Shown piece by piece: positions 9,176 through 18,480 of a DNA stretch of 45,591 bases. The stretch comes from Verrucomicrobiota bacterium (GTDB lineage: Bacteria; Verrucomicrobiota; Verrucomicrobiia; Chthoniobacterales; Chthoniobacteraceae): NCBI GenBank assembly GCA_003402745.1, contig QQND01000017.1, positions 1 through 45,591 of the forward strand, read 5' to 3'. The translations under genes and the position numbers were made by a program. The first letter of the stretch is position 1. The number at the start of each line of letters is the position of its first letter. Under the pieces are notes generated by a model. It was given only the letters and a program-made list of their open reading frames with translations. It did not search any database and was not told where the DNA came from.

Positions 9176-9205
9176 TCATTTTCTGGCGCACCGTCTCTGT
9201 TCTAT

Positions 9206-12200
9206 ATGAGTGAAACTCCTTCCTTTCGCGAATTAGTTGGTGATCAGCATCTTCCTGGCTTCGACCAGGTGGGCATCACCGTTGCGGCTCCTGACACCAT
9301 CCGGCAATGGAGCCTTGGTGAAGTTAAGAACCCGGAAACCATCAATTACCGGACCTTCAAACCGGAAAAGGGCGGCCTTTTCTGCGAGAAGATTTTCGGC
9401 CCGACCCGTGACTGGGAATGTTCGTGCGGCAAATACAAGCGCATCAAACACAAGGGCGTGATCTGCGACCGTTGCGGAGTCGAAGTGACTCTCGCACGCG
9501 TCCGTCGTGAGCGCATGGGCCACATTGAGCTTGCAGTACCTGTGACTCATATCTGGTTTTACAAGTGCATGCCTTCGCGCATCGGTCTCATGCTTGATAT
9601 GTCGGGCAGACAGCTCGAGCGTATCATCTACTATGAAGACTACCTCGTGATCGATCCCGGCCACACCGGCCTTCAAAAGGGGCAGCTTCTGAGTGAAACG
9701 GAGTACCGCGAGGCACTTGATTCGTTTGGAGAAGGTACTTTTGACGCAGGCATGGGTGCAGAAGCGATTCGTAAGCTTCTTTCGCTCATTGACTTGGTTA
9801 ATGCCCAGCACGAGCTCGAGGAGCAGATGGGAAACACCCGGTCCAAGCAGGTCAAAAAGAAGCTTTCCAAGAGACTGAAACTGGTACAGGGCTTTGCGAA
9901 CAGCAAGACCCGGCCCGAGTGGATGATTTTGGAAGTGCTTCCAGTAATCCCTCCGGATTTACGTCCTCTCGTGCCTCTGGAAGGCGGGCGGTTTGCAACG
10001 TCCGATTTGAACGACCTGTATCGCCGCGTTATCAACCGTAATAACCGTCTACGCAATCTGCTGCAGCTGAAGACTCCAGATGTTATTATCCGGAATGAAA
10101 AGCGCATGCTTCAGGAAGCCGTTGACGCCTTGTTTGACAACGGCCGCCATGGCCGTGCTGTGACCGGAGCTGGCAACCGCCCGCTCAAGTCTCTGTCCGA
10201 CATGCTCAAGGGGAAGGGCGGTCGTTTCCGCCAGAACTTGCTTGGAAAGCGCGTCGATTACTCCGGCCGTTCGGTCATCGTGATCGGGCCAGAACTCAAG
10301 CTCCATCAGTGCGGTCTTCCCAAGAAGATGGCGCTGGTGTTGTTCGAGCCCTTCATCATTCGTGTTCTCAAGGAGCGCGGCTACGTACACACCGTACGCA
10401 GTGCCAAGAAGATGATTGATCGGCAGACACCTGAGGTTTGGGACATTCTTGAGCAGGTGACAAAGGGGCATCCTGTGCTCCTGAACCGCGCGCCTACTTT
10501 ACATCGGCTTTCGATCCAGGCTTTCGAGCCACTCCTCATTGAAGGGGAGGCGATTCGTATTCATCCGCTTGTCTGTACCGCCTATAACGCGGACTTCGAT
10601 GGAGATCAGATGGCGGTCCACGTACCGCTATCGGTCGAAGCTCAGATGGAAGCTCGCATGCTGATGCTTGCCTCCAACAACATCTTTTCTCCCTCAAGCG
10701 GAAAGCCGGTGACGACTCCCTCGCAGGACATCGTCCTCGGGTGCTACTACCTGACTCAGAACCCTCGCAAACACGCCGATACGGATGGTATGCGAATGCC
10801 TCTCTTCGCCGATTCGGCGGAGGTAGAGTTCGCCCTGTCCGATGGAGCTGTCAAGGTCCACGACCGGATTCGCTACAAAAATCCGAACCTCGGCCAGAAG
10901 ACTGTTTTTGGCGATACAACGACCCGCGTGATTGAAACGACTGTGGGGCGCGTGATCTTTAACGAGATCTGGCCCGAGCAGCTCGGTTTCTTTAACAAGG
11001 CGGCTGGCAAAAAGCAGATTTCCGACATCATTTTCCGCACCTATAACTGTGCGGGCCACCAAGCTACGGTGGATTCCCTGGATCGGTTGAAGAGTCTAGG
11101 GTTCACTTGGGCGATGCGCGCAGGCGTGTCGATCGGGATCAAGGATATGATCATCCCCAAGGAGAAGCACATTGAGTTGGCCAGTGCTCACAAGCAGGTG
11201 GCGCAGGTGCTTCAGCAGTACAAGCGGGGGATCATCACCGATGGCGAACGTTACGCCAAGGTCGTTGATATTTGGACACATGCGGGCGAAGAAATTGCCA
11301 ACGTTATGTTCCGTACTTTGGAGCACAACGAAGGTCGCAAGGAGTTGAATCCTGTGTTCTTGATGGTGGATTCTGGTGCACGAGGCAACCGTCAGCAGGT
11401 TAAGCAGCTCGCAGGAATGCGCGGTCTGATGGCCAAGCCGGATGGTTCGATCATCGAGCAGCCGATCACGGCCAACTTCCGCGAGGGGTTGTCTGTGTTG
11501 GAATACTTCATCTCGACCCACGGCGCCCGTAAGGGTCTTGCTGACACCGCGCTTAAAACTGCCGATTCAGGTTACCTCACGCGTAAACTGGTGGATTGTT
11601 CGCAGGATGTGATCATTTCGCTCGAAGATTGTGGCACGGTAAATGGCATCATGGTGCGGCCGATCTACGAAGGTGATGAAGAAGTCGTGGACTTGCGCAC
11701 GCGTCTCATTGGGCGGACCAGTTGCGAAACCGTGAAAGACCCGGTGAATCAGAAGGTTATCGTTAAGCGTGGCGATATTATCAGCGAAGAAGCGGCGACT
11801 TCGATTGATAATCTTGGCATGGAACAGCTTAAGATTCGTTCTGTGTTGACCTGCGAGAGCAAGCGCGGAGTTTGCGCCCTGTGTTATGGCCGAAGCTTGG
11901 CCACGGGTCAGCGCGTTCGTATGGGCGAGGCTGTCGGGATCATCGCAGCGCAGTCCATCGGGGAGCCTGGAACACAGCTCACGATGCGTACCTTCCACAT
12001 CGGTGGAGTGGCTTCGCAGACGTTTAAACAGCCTGTGGTCAAAGCCAAGAATGACGGCCGGGTACGCTACAACGACCTCCGTGTCGTGAAGAGCATTGAA
12101 GGCGATTTCATTGTTCTCAATCGTAATGGTTCGATCACCCTGCACAATGAAACCGGTCTTGAAACCGAGCGCTACAACATGGTGCTTGGTACGGTTATCA

Positions 12201-13327
12201 GCGTCGCCGATGGCGGCTCTGTCGCCAAGGGTCAGACCTTTGCGCAGTGGGATCCGCACAATGTGCCGATTCTCACGGAACACGCCGGGAAGATTAAGTT
12301 CGTGGACATGGTCCAGGGCGTAACGGTTAAACGCGAAGTGGATGAAGCGACGGGCCTCATGGGTACGGTTGTCATTGAACACAAGCAGGATCAGCATCCG
12401 CAGATCGTCATCATGGACGAGAAGACGGACGAAGTTCACGCCAGTTACTCGATTCCAGCGGGTGCTGTAGTGGTGGTGACCGAAGGGAAGAAGGTTCAGG
12501 CCGGCCAGTTGCTTGCGAAAACACCGCGTAAAGTGGCCAAGACGAAGGACATCACGGGCGGTCTCCCGCGTGTGGCGGAACTCTTTGAAGCACGCCGCCC
12601 GAAGGACGCTGCGGAAATCGCAAAGATTGACGGACAGGTGCAGATTGGGGCGAACGTACGGGGCAAGCGGAAAGTTGTTGTCGTTGACCCCGAAACGGGT
12701 GCCGAGGAAGAGCACTTGGTGCCTTTGAACAAGCATCTCATCGTGCTTCAGGGCGACTTGGTGAAGAAGGGCCAGCAGCTTACTGAAGGGCCGATTCCTC
12801 CGCACGATATCTTGGAGGTCCTCGGGCCACAGGCGTTGCAGGAACATTTGGTGAACGAGGTGCAGGAGGTTTATCGCCTCCAGGGCGTGGAAATCGCCGA
12901 CAAGCACATCGAAATCATCATCCGGCAAATGCTGCGCAAGGTGAAGGTGAGCGAGCCCGGTGATACCCAGTTACTCTGGGGCGACCAGCTCGACCGCTTG
13001 ACCTTCGAGGACGAGAACAAGCGCGTTGTTGAAATGGGTGGTAAGCCCGCAGAAGCATCGCCAGTTCTCCTCGGCATTACAAAGGCGTCACTTGAAACGG
13101 AATCTTTCATCTCCGCGGCATCCTTCCAGGATACGACGCGGGTGTTGACTGAGGCTGCGACATTAGGCCGCGTGGACCGCCTCCGTGGTTTTAAGGAAAA
13201 CGTGATCATGGGTCACCTGATTCCTGCCGGGACGGGGTTCCCGACGCATCGTGATGTTCAAGTCTCCGGAAATATTGATCGGGATGAACCGTCTGCAGAT
13301 GATATAGAAGAGGCCGTAGAGGCATAA
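9206..13327 (+). CDS. rpoC: DNA-directed RNA polymerase beta' subunit
   Basis: The beta' subunit carries the active-site magnesium. The 1373-residue product has the N-terminal zinc site (CSCG...CDRC, about 70-88), the catalytic NADFDGD (461-467) whose three Asp residues hold Mg2+, the bridge-helix/trigger-loop region with '[19 protein letters not shown]', and the second zinc site '[11 protein letters not shown]'. The C-terminal '[25 protein letters not shown]' region is intact. The ATG at 9206 gives [10 protein letters not shown]; an in-frame ATG at 9170 would start inside the intergenic hairpin and is less likely. The stop is followed closely by a second stop and a hairpin. Confidence 0.98.
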   Translation: MSETPSFRELVGDQHLPGFDQVGITVAAPDTIRQWSLGEVKNPETINYRTFKPEKGGLFCEKIFGPTRDWECSCGKYKRIKHKGVICDRCGVEVTLARVRRERMGHIELAVPVTHIWFYKCMPSRIGLMLDMSGRQLERIIYYEDYLVIDPGHTGLQKGQLLSETEYREALDSFGEGTFDAGMGAEAIRKLLSLIDLVNAQHELEEQMGNTRSKQVKKKLSKRLKLVQGFANSKTRPEWMILEVLPVIPPDLRPLVPLEGGRFATSDLNDLYRRVINRNNRLRNLLQLKTPDVIIRNEKRMLQEAVDALFDNGRHGRAVTGAGNRPLKSLSDMLKGKGGRFRQNLLGKRVDYSGRSVIVIGPELKLHQCGLPKKMALVLFEPFIIRVLKERGYVHTVRSAKKMIDRQTPEVWDILEQVTKGHPVLLNRAPTLHRLSIQAFEPLLIEGEAIRIHPLVCTAYNADFDGDQMAVHVPLSVEAQMEARMLMLASNNIFSPSSGKPVTTPSQDIVLGCYYLTQNPRKHADTDGMRMPLFADSAEVEFALSDGAVKVHDRIRYKNPNLGQKTVFGDTTTRVIETTVGRVIFNEIWPEQLGFFNKAAGKKQISDIIFRTYNCAGHQATVDSLDRLKSLGFTWAMRAGVSIGIKDMIIPKEKHIELASAHKQVAQVLQQYKRGIITDGERYAKVVDIWTHAGEEIANVMFRTLEHNEGRKELNPVFLMVDSGARGNRQQVKQLAGMRGLMAKPDGSIIEQPITANFREGLSVLEYFISTHGARKGLADTALKTADSGYLTRKLVDCSQDVIISLEDCGTVNGIMVRPIYEGDEEVVDLRTRLIGRTSCETVKDPVNQKVIVKRGDIISEEAATSIDNLGMEQLKIRSVLTCESKRGVCALCYGRSLATGQRVRMGEAVGIIAAQSIGEPGTQLTMRTFHIGGVASQTFKQPVVKAKNDGRVRYNDLRVVKSIEGDFIVLNRNGSITLHNETGLETERYNMVLGTVISVADGGSVAKGQTFAQWDPHNVPILTEHAGKIKFVDMVQGVTVKREVDEATGLMGTVVIEHKQDQHPQIVIMDEKTDEVHASYSIPAGAVVVVTEGKKVQAGQLLAKTPRKVAKTKDITGGLPRVAELFEARRPKDAAEIAKIDGQVQIGANVRGKRKVVVVDPETGAEEEHLVPLNKHLIVLQGDLVKKGQQLTEGPIPPHDILEVLGPQALQEHLVNEVQEVYRLQGVEIADKHIEIIIRQMLRKVKVSEPGDTQLLWGDQLDRLTFEDENKRVVEMGGKPAEASPVLLGITKASLETESFISAASFQDTTRVLTEAATLGRVDRLRGFKENVIMGHLIPAGTGFPTHRDVQVSGNIDRDEPSADDIEEAVEA

Positions 13328-13343
13328 TAAGAACCAGCTAGGC

Positions 13344-13367
13344 CCCCCCTTTGCTAAAAAAGGGGGG
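13344..13367 (+). terminator. Hairpin after rpoC
   Basis: CCCCCCTTT (13344-13352) pairs with AAAGGGGGG (13359-13367), a 9-bp stem with a 6-base loop, beginning 16 bases after the rpoC stop. There is no downstream T-run, so termination may be factor-assisted or partial. The next gene starts at 13408 and could be reached by read-through. Confidence 0.55.
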
Positions 13368-13407
13368 CTCGCTGAGACTCAAAGGGAGTCGCGTACACGC
13401 TTCGAAT

Positions 13408-16400
13408 ATGGGCTTTAACACCCACTTCAAGCCTGAGCGCGGCTCCTTTTTATTTGCTCCGACAGGCAAAGGAGCTTGTCGTGCGAAAGAAGGCGGTGCG
13501 GCGTTAGTTTTGGTGCTTTTAGTGACGTCTGTTTTGGTGGTCGTAGTGACGCTGTTTTTGTCAGTGAGCACCAAGAATGTTGCGGTATCTACGGCTGCAC
13601 TGGCGGGGCAGAAAGCTGAAAACGCTGCTAACGCGGCCTGGCACATCATTGTCTCGAACCTGCAGATGGAGATGTTAGCAGGTTCCGTAAACCCGGAGGA
13701 CCCGGCCTCCCCGATCGTTCCCGTTGCAGTCCCGTCTGGGAAGGGAAGCCTGCTTTTTCCCTCAAATTCCCAAGCAGCGGTTCCCGCAAGGAATGACTTT
13801 CCAGCGCATCCGAACTTGGTGAAGTGGAGCCGAAGAATCGCTCCTTTTTATTCGGAAACCGTTCCAGGGACGTACCCTTGGAGCGGAAATTTACCATCTG
13901 GGATTTCTGCGGCTGCAGTTTCGTGTTTGGATGCTTCGGTCAATGGGTTAGCCGTGCGAGAGAAGCGCTGGAGAGCGTCTTATTTACTTTCTGATTTTGC
14001 ACCTGCGCCATCGCCGGACTGGTGTTTGTTGAATAACCGTGGCGAAAGCAGGATCAATCTTTTGACAAACGCGGTTTATCCAGTGGTTGCCCGGTATGCT
14101 TACATGATTTTTGACGAAGGTGGCCTAGCGGATGTTTCGGTGGTCGGGTTTCCTTCTGCGACAATTCCTTCCCTTGTGGCAGGGAAGGGGACTCCGCGGC
14201 TCTTGGATCTGAAAACACTTTTGGCAGAATCTGGGATGAGCGACGTTCAGGCCGTTGCTTTCAATGATGCGTTGATCCGATGGCGAGATGCTGGCATTGC
14301 TGCGCAGGGCAGGTATGCGATGGATTTGTTTGCTCGTCCCTTTGGTACACCAGGCCAGTTGAGCCCAGGAAACCGTTCTTGGACGGGGCGTTCAGGGTTG
14401 ATTCGGATGGTGCGCAACACGCTTCCTGGGCCCTTGGATGCTCGCGAGAGATTTCTTCAGTACGCAGGCACCTTCAGCCGCTCCTTGGAGCAACCCGCGT
14501 TGCAATTGCTCCAGCCCGGTATCGGTGGGAGCACTCCGCCAGCGATTCGGAAAATTGAGGACGGCGGGAATGACGGTTTCGGGTGGGATGCGGAGCGGGC
14601 GAGCCACAGTCGGCACTTGAATCCGCCCTTTTTGCAGGTGCGAGTGATCAAGCCGTTTAAGCGCTGGGATGAAACTCTAGCAATCCAAGGTGAGCCTTTG
14701 GTGATGCGTCGTTTTCCTTTAAGCCGGTTATCGATGGTGGGAATGCAATCGACAGCCGCCCCAGGCAGTGTTACCGCAAACATGTTTGGGCTTACGCGCG
14801 CTTCTGCTTTGGATCCATGGGTTTATCGTGGCGATCAAACAAAAATTAAAACACTCTACGAGGTTGCAAACCCGGCGGTGGGGCTTTCCAGAGAGCCTGA
14901 TTTTATCGAACTCCTGAAGGCTTCCATCCAGGCTGGCGCACTTGCTCCGGGTCCTGAGACCGCCGGTGAGGAGTGGCAGAAGTCTCTAGATTGTGCAGTG
15001 ATCCAAATCGCTGCTAATTTGATTGATCAGGTGGATGAGGACGATATTCCCACAAGAATTAGCTTCGACCCGGGTTCGGGTGGCCGCGTTTTCAGCGGTG
15101 TCGAGAATCTTCCGTATCTATACGCTGTCAGTACGTGTGTGAGCACATTGGCGAATCAAAATCCACTGGCACGCTTCACCTCTGACACTAGCGCCCCCCC
15201 GAAACTCTTCATACAGACCGGGAGTCTTTCGAGTGTCGCGGATACGATGGTTTGGCAGAAAGTGGCTCTATGGAACCCGCATTCCCAGAGTGCGGGTGGA
15301 TCTTCCGGCAGGTCTCCGCACACGTGCCGACTCACCGTGACGACGGACCACCCGTTTTCTTTGCGTGCGAAACAGTCCCAGCCCATGCCTGTACCCGGGG
15401 GTGTCATTCCTGGGCAGGACACGTTTTTTGCTGCGGAGAACATCAATCCGGAGGGGGAACAGTTTCGTTTTACCGTGGGTGGGTCGAGTTCCAGCGCTTT
15501 CCGCTCGCCGACAGCCGTGGACTCTCTGCCCGAGGACGCAGATGTGGAACTTGTTCAGGGCGATGGAAACATTCTTCCTGTTCCGGAGGTTTTTGATTCC
15601 AATCGGGCTCGGATTTTTGGAGTTGGCATGGCAGCCGTATCGCGTGCCTTCTCATCGACTCTTGGAACGCGGTCCTATGCAGTACTGCCTTCTGGTTTTG
15701 CTGTCGAACCCGGCGCGTCCATTACGTACCGACTTGAAGTATTGAGGGAGAGTGCAGAGGTTGGCGGAGCTGAAGTTTGGGAGGAGTACGATGAAAAGAC
15801 AGTGCCTCTTGAAACAGAAATTCCTCTAGATACTTTCAGCCTGAATGAGGAAGGACCCTTTCATTATTTTCCCGATCCGCGGACTCCACGCTTTGGACCT
15901 GTTTTGCAGCTAGAAACTCAGACAGGCGCGGATCTGTTGGGCACTTTTTATTACAATTCTGGTTCGAGCACCGGCGACTATGCGGATGCAGATGGGATCG
16001 TTCGCAGGGCCATGGGAGCCGCCGCTCCGAATGCTTCGCCCCTGGCGGAAGCAACGCGGCCCCGCGTGCTTAATCGGCCGTTTCGCTCCGTGGGAGAGAT
16101 GGGATTCGCTTTTTCTGGCAGCCCATGGAAGCAGCTTGATTTTTCGACGCCCGAGTCAGGGTTTGGAGGGTTGCTCGATGTTTTCTCTGTCTCTAACTTT
16201 ACAGCTCGGGGCGCGCTGGCTTCGGGGCGGATCAATCTCAATACCAAGCAGCTCCCAGTGCTAAAGGCTGCGCTTGCTGGCGCAGCTCGAAGCGTCGACG
16301 CGCCCACTTTGGATCTGCTCTCCACTGCAGAGCGCGATGCCTTGGCGGCGGCGCTGTTGGCCCGCACGTCGGTTTCGCCGTTGCGGAATGTCAGTGATCT

Positions 16401-16734
16401 GGTTGGACGTTGGAGGGGTGGAACGCGGTTGAGCGGGGGGAATATCGGCAGCCAACTTTACGATGGGTTTGCCGCGGATTTGAGCAGCTCGTTGGTAGGA
16501 GAACAGTCAAGGCAGGCGGCCGTGCGCGCACTGGCTGATATGGGGCAGACGCGCGTGTGGAATCTCTTGATTGATTTAATTGTGCAGGCGGGCCGCTACC
16601 CCTCTGGCGTCGATCCACTGGGCGGATTGAGCTATTTTGTGGTGGAGGCGGAACGGCGAGTTTGGGTGCATGTAGCTTTGGATAGGCTCACGGGCGAGTT
16701 GTTGGACAGCCAGATTGAAATTCCCGCCGAATAG
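13408..16734 (+). CDS. Large pilin-like-anchored protein, probable Verru_Chthon cassette protein A family
   Basis: This 1108-residue protein has a short basic N terminus, then a helix of about 22 hydrophobic residues (about 31-53) preceded by 'KEGGAAL'. The arrangement resembles PilX/PulK-type minor pilins ('G-x-A-L-V-x-x-L'). After it comes 'NVAVSTAALAGQKAENAANAAWHIIVSNLQ', then about 1000 residues of Ser/Gly/Pro-rich extracytoplasmic sequence. Length, N-terminal design and lineage match the family called Verru_Chthon cassette protein A, which usually occurs with three smaller pilin-like proteins (B, C, D). None of these is next to it here. Function of the family is unknown; a role in a type II secretion/pilus-like surface structure is inference. 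The start could also be a TTG at 13351, overlapping the rpoC hairpin. Confidence 0.6.
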   Translation: MGFNTHFKPERGSFLFAPTGKGACRAKEGGAALVLVLLVTSVLVVVVTLFLSVSTKNVAVSTAALAGQKAENAANAAWHIIVSNLQMEMLAGSVNPEDPASPIVPVAVPSGKGSLLFPSNSQAAVPARNDFPAHPNLVKWSRRIAPFYSETVPGTYPWSGNLPSGISAAAVSCLDASVNGLAVREKRWRASYLLSDFAPAPSPDWCLLNNRGESRINLLTNAVYPVVARYAYMIFDEGGLADVSVVGFPSATIPSLVAGKGTPRLLDLKTLLAESGMSDVQAVAFNDALIRWRDAGIAAQGRYAMDLFARPFGTPGQLSPGNRSWTGRSGLIRMVRNTLPGPLDARERFLQYAGTFSRSLEQPALQLLQPGIGGSTPPAIRKIEDGGNDGFGWDAERASHSRHLNPPFLQVRVIKPFKRWDETLAIQGEPLVMRRFPLSRLSMVGMQSTAAPGSVTANMFGLTRASALDPWVYRGDQTKIKTLYEVANPAVGLSREPDFIELLKASIQAGALAPGPETAGEEWQKSLDCAVIQIAANLIDQVDEDDIPTRISFDPGSGGRVFSGVENLPYLYAVSTCVSTLANQNPLARFTSDTSAPPKLFIQTGSLSSVADTMVWQKVALWNPHSQSAGGSSGRSPHTCRLTVTTDHPFSLRAKQSQPMPVPGGVIPGQDTFFAAENINPEGEQFRFTVGGSSSSAFRSPTAVDSLPEDADVELVQGDGNILPVPEVFDSNRARIFGVGMAAVSRAFSSTLGTRSYAVLPSGFAVEPGASITYRLEVLRESAEVGGAEVWEEYDEKTVPLETEIPLDTFSLNEEGPFHYFPDPRTPRFGPVLQLETQTGADLLGTFYYNSGSSTGDYADADGIVRRAMGAAAPNASPLAEATRPRVLNRPFRSVGEMGFAFSGSPWKQLDFSTPESGFGGLLDVFSVSNFTARGALASGRINLNTKQLPVLKAALAGAARSVDAPTLDLLSTAERDALAAALLARTSVSPLRNVSDLVGRWRGGTRLSGGNIGSQLYDGFAADLSSSLVGEQSRQAAVRALADMGQTRVWNLLIDLIVQAGRYPSGVDPLGGLSYFVVEAERRVWVHVALDRLTGELLDSQIEIPAE

Positions 16735-16790
16735 CGGGGCGGGCACAGTGCTCGGGCTTAGACATTCGCTTTGCCGCCCCCGCTCTTTTT
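16733..16790 (+). terminator. Intrinsic terminator after the cassette-A-like gene
   Basis: AGCGGGGCGG (16733-16742) pairs with CCGCCCCCGCT (16774-16784) with one bulged C, and CTTTTT (16785-16790) follows. It overlaps the stop codon of the upstream gene and ends 24 bases before miaB, so miaB should have its own promoter in the short remaining space or rely on read-through. Confidence 0.7.
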
Positions 16791-16814
16791 AGTGCATACT
16801 TTTCGACTATCCCC

Positions 16815-18182
16815 ATGCCCAAGGTCTACCTAAAAACTTACGGCTGCCAGATGAATGAACGCGATTCCGAACAAGTCGCTCGAGATCTGGTGGCGCGCGG
16901 TTACGAGCTCACTCTGAGTGAATCCGAAGCGGATGTCGTGCTCCTCAATACCTGTAGTGTGCGAGACATGGCTGAGCAAAAAGCCATTGGCAAAATGGGG
17001 ATGCTGAGTCGGTTGCGCATTGGAAAACCGGAGATGGTTTTTGGTTTTTTAGGCTGCATGGCTCAAAGCCGGGGAGCCGAATTAGTCCGCGACATGGGTC
17101 ACGTCGATCTTGTGGTCGGCACCCAGAAATTCCACAAAGTGGCTGACTACGTCGAAGAGCTTGTTCAGCGCAGGAAGCGGATGAGGGAGTCGCTCATGGA
17201 CGACGCGCGGTTTTCCATTGTCGATATTGAAGAGGAGACGGGCTCTCAGGAGACGATCCGGGATCATATTCTCAAAGAACGCCAAAGCAGTGCGTTTGTG
17301 TCGATAATGCAGGGCTGCAACATGCACTGTACTTTTTGTATTGTCCCGAGCACGCGCGGCGCCGAGCGGTCCCGCGGCATTGCCGAGATCGTGAGCGAGG
17401 TGCGCGAACTGGTGCAGAAGGGGGTGCGGGAGGTCACACTGCTTGGGCAAATCGTCAATCTTTACGGCCGGCACGAGTTTGAAAAAATCGAAGGGAAAAG
17501 TCCTTTTGTGCAGTTGATCGAAGCCGTCCACTCTGTAGATGGAATTGATCGCATCCGGTTTACATCACCGCATCCCATCGGGTTCCGACCGGATTTGGTG
17601 GACTGTTTTGGCCGCCTGCCGAAGCTGATGCCGCACGTGCATCTTCCGTTGCAGTCGGGCTCCGATCGACTCCTCAAACAGATGCATCGCGGCTACACGG
17701 CCGCCAAATATCTTTCCCTTACAGAAGCCATCCGGCGAGTGCGTCCTGACATTGCACTCACCACCGATGTCATTGTGGGTTTTCCCGGTGAAACGGATGA
17801 AGACTATGCGCTAACCCGAGGGCTTGTGGAACAAGTGGGGTTCGATAACGCATTTATATTTAGATATTCACAGCGCAAGGACACCCCGGCGGCGCGTTTT
17901 GCCGAACAAGTATCCGAGGAAATCAAGGAGGCCCGGAATCAGGATTTGCTTTCCGTGGTCGACGATCTTGCCAAGGCGAAAAGCGAGGCCTTGGTGGGGC
18001 ACTTGGTGGAGGTGCTTTGTGAGGGGCCCAGTAAAACCAACATAGAGCGGCTTTCGGGTAGAACCCCAGGGAACAAGATCGTTGTAATGGAAGGCGGTAC
18101 GCGTCACATCGGACAGATCTTCAATGTGAAAATCACGCGCTCCACGGGTTTTACATTGTACGGTGATCCCGCCGTTCTGTAG
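16815..18182 (+). CDS. miaB: tRNA-2-methylthio-N6-dimethylallyladenosine synthase MiaB
   Basis: MiaB is a radical-SAM methylthiotransferase that adds a methylthio group to i6A37 of tRNAs reading UNN codons. The 455-residue product has the N-terminal UPF0004/MTTase domain with cluster cysteines C11, C47 and C81. The radical-SAM core carries C168-x3-C172-x2-C175, and the C-terminal TRAM domain covers about 385-452. 'LPLQSGSDRLLKQMHRGYT' and 'DVIVGFPGETDED' are characteristic of the family. Full-length, all six cysteines present. MtaB and RimO are less likely given the MiaB-like 'TYGCQMNERDSE' start. Confidence 0.95.
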   Translation: MPKVYLKTYGCQMNERDSEQVARDLVARGYELTLSESEADVVLLNTCSVRDMAEQKAIGKMGMLSRLRIGKPEMVFGFLGCMAQSRGAELVRDMGHVDLVVGTQKFHKVADYVEELVQRRKRMRESLMDDARFSIVDIEEETGSQETIRDHILKERQSSAFVSIMQGCNMHCTFCIVPSTRGAERSRGIAEIVSEVRELVQKGVREVTLLGQIVNLYGRHEFEKIEGKSPFVQLIEAVHSVDGIDRIRFTSPHPIGFRPDLVDCFGRLPKLMPHVHLPLQSGSDRLLKQMHRGYTAAKYLSLTEAIRRVRPDIALTTDVIVGFPGETDEDYALTRGLVEQVGFDNAFIFRYSQRKDTPAARFAEQVSEEIKEARNQDLLSVVDDLAKAKSEALVGHLVEVLCEGPSKTNIERLSGRTPGNKIVVMEGGTRHIGQIFNVKITRSTGFTLYGDPAVL

Positions 18183-18480
18183 CGGGTCGGCTCTGGTTTG
18201 GGGACTAGTGGAAAGGGGAGGTGTACGTTTTTTTGGGAAGAGCGGAATCCGCTGTCGCGCAGCGGCTCCTGAAAACGGAAGGGCCAGTCTCCCGCGGCGG
18301 TTGTGGTGCCTGGGCGATAGCCAAAGCCGTGCCTCGCATTGGAGTAGATGTGGAGTTCGGCTCAAAAAAAGAGGATCGAATGAGTCATCATGGGGGGAGT
18401 GAGCGGAAGGGGTCAGCGATTTCAGGCTTGGGAAGAGGGGAAACACTGGGGTGGAAAAACACGGGCTGCCGCAATAAGCT
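18183..18480. other. 298-bp spacer between convergent miaB and an esterase-like gene
   Basis: I see no gene, convincing terminator or repeat here. Small open frames exist on the plus strand, but they have Arg/Gly/Ser-rich composition without family features and run across the stop of the convergent gene. Confidence 0.6.

Noticed and set aside
11567..12928. Long open frame on the minus strand (about 453 codons) opposite rpoC
   Set aside because: Lies fully antisense to the conserved rpoC; composition is His/Arg/Leu-rich and typical of the mirror frame of a GC-rich gene. No family motif.
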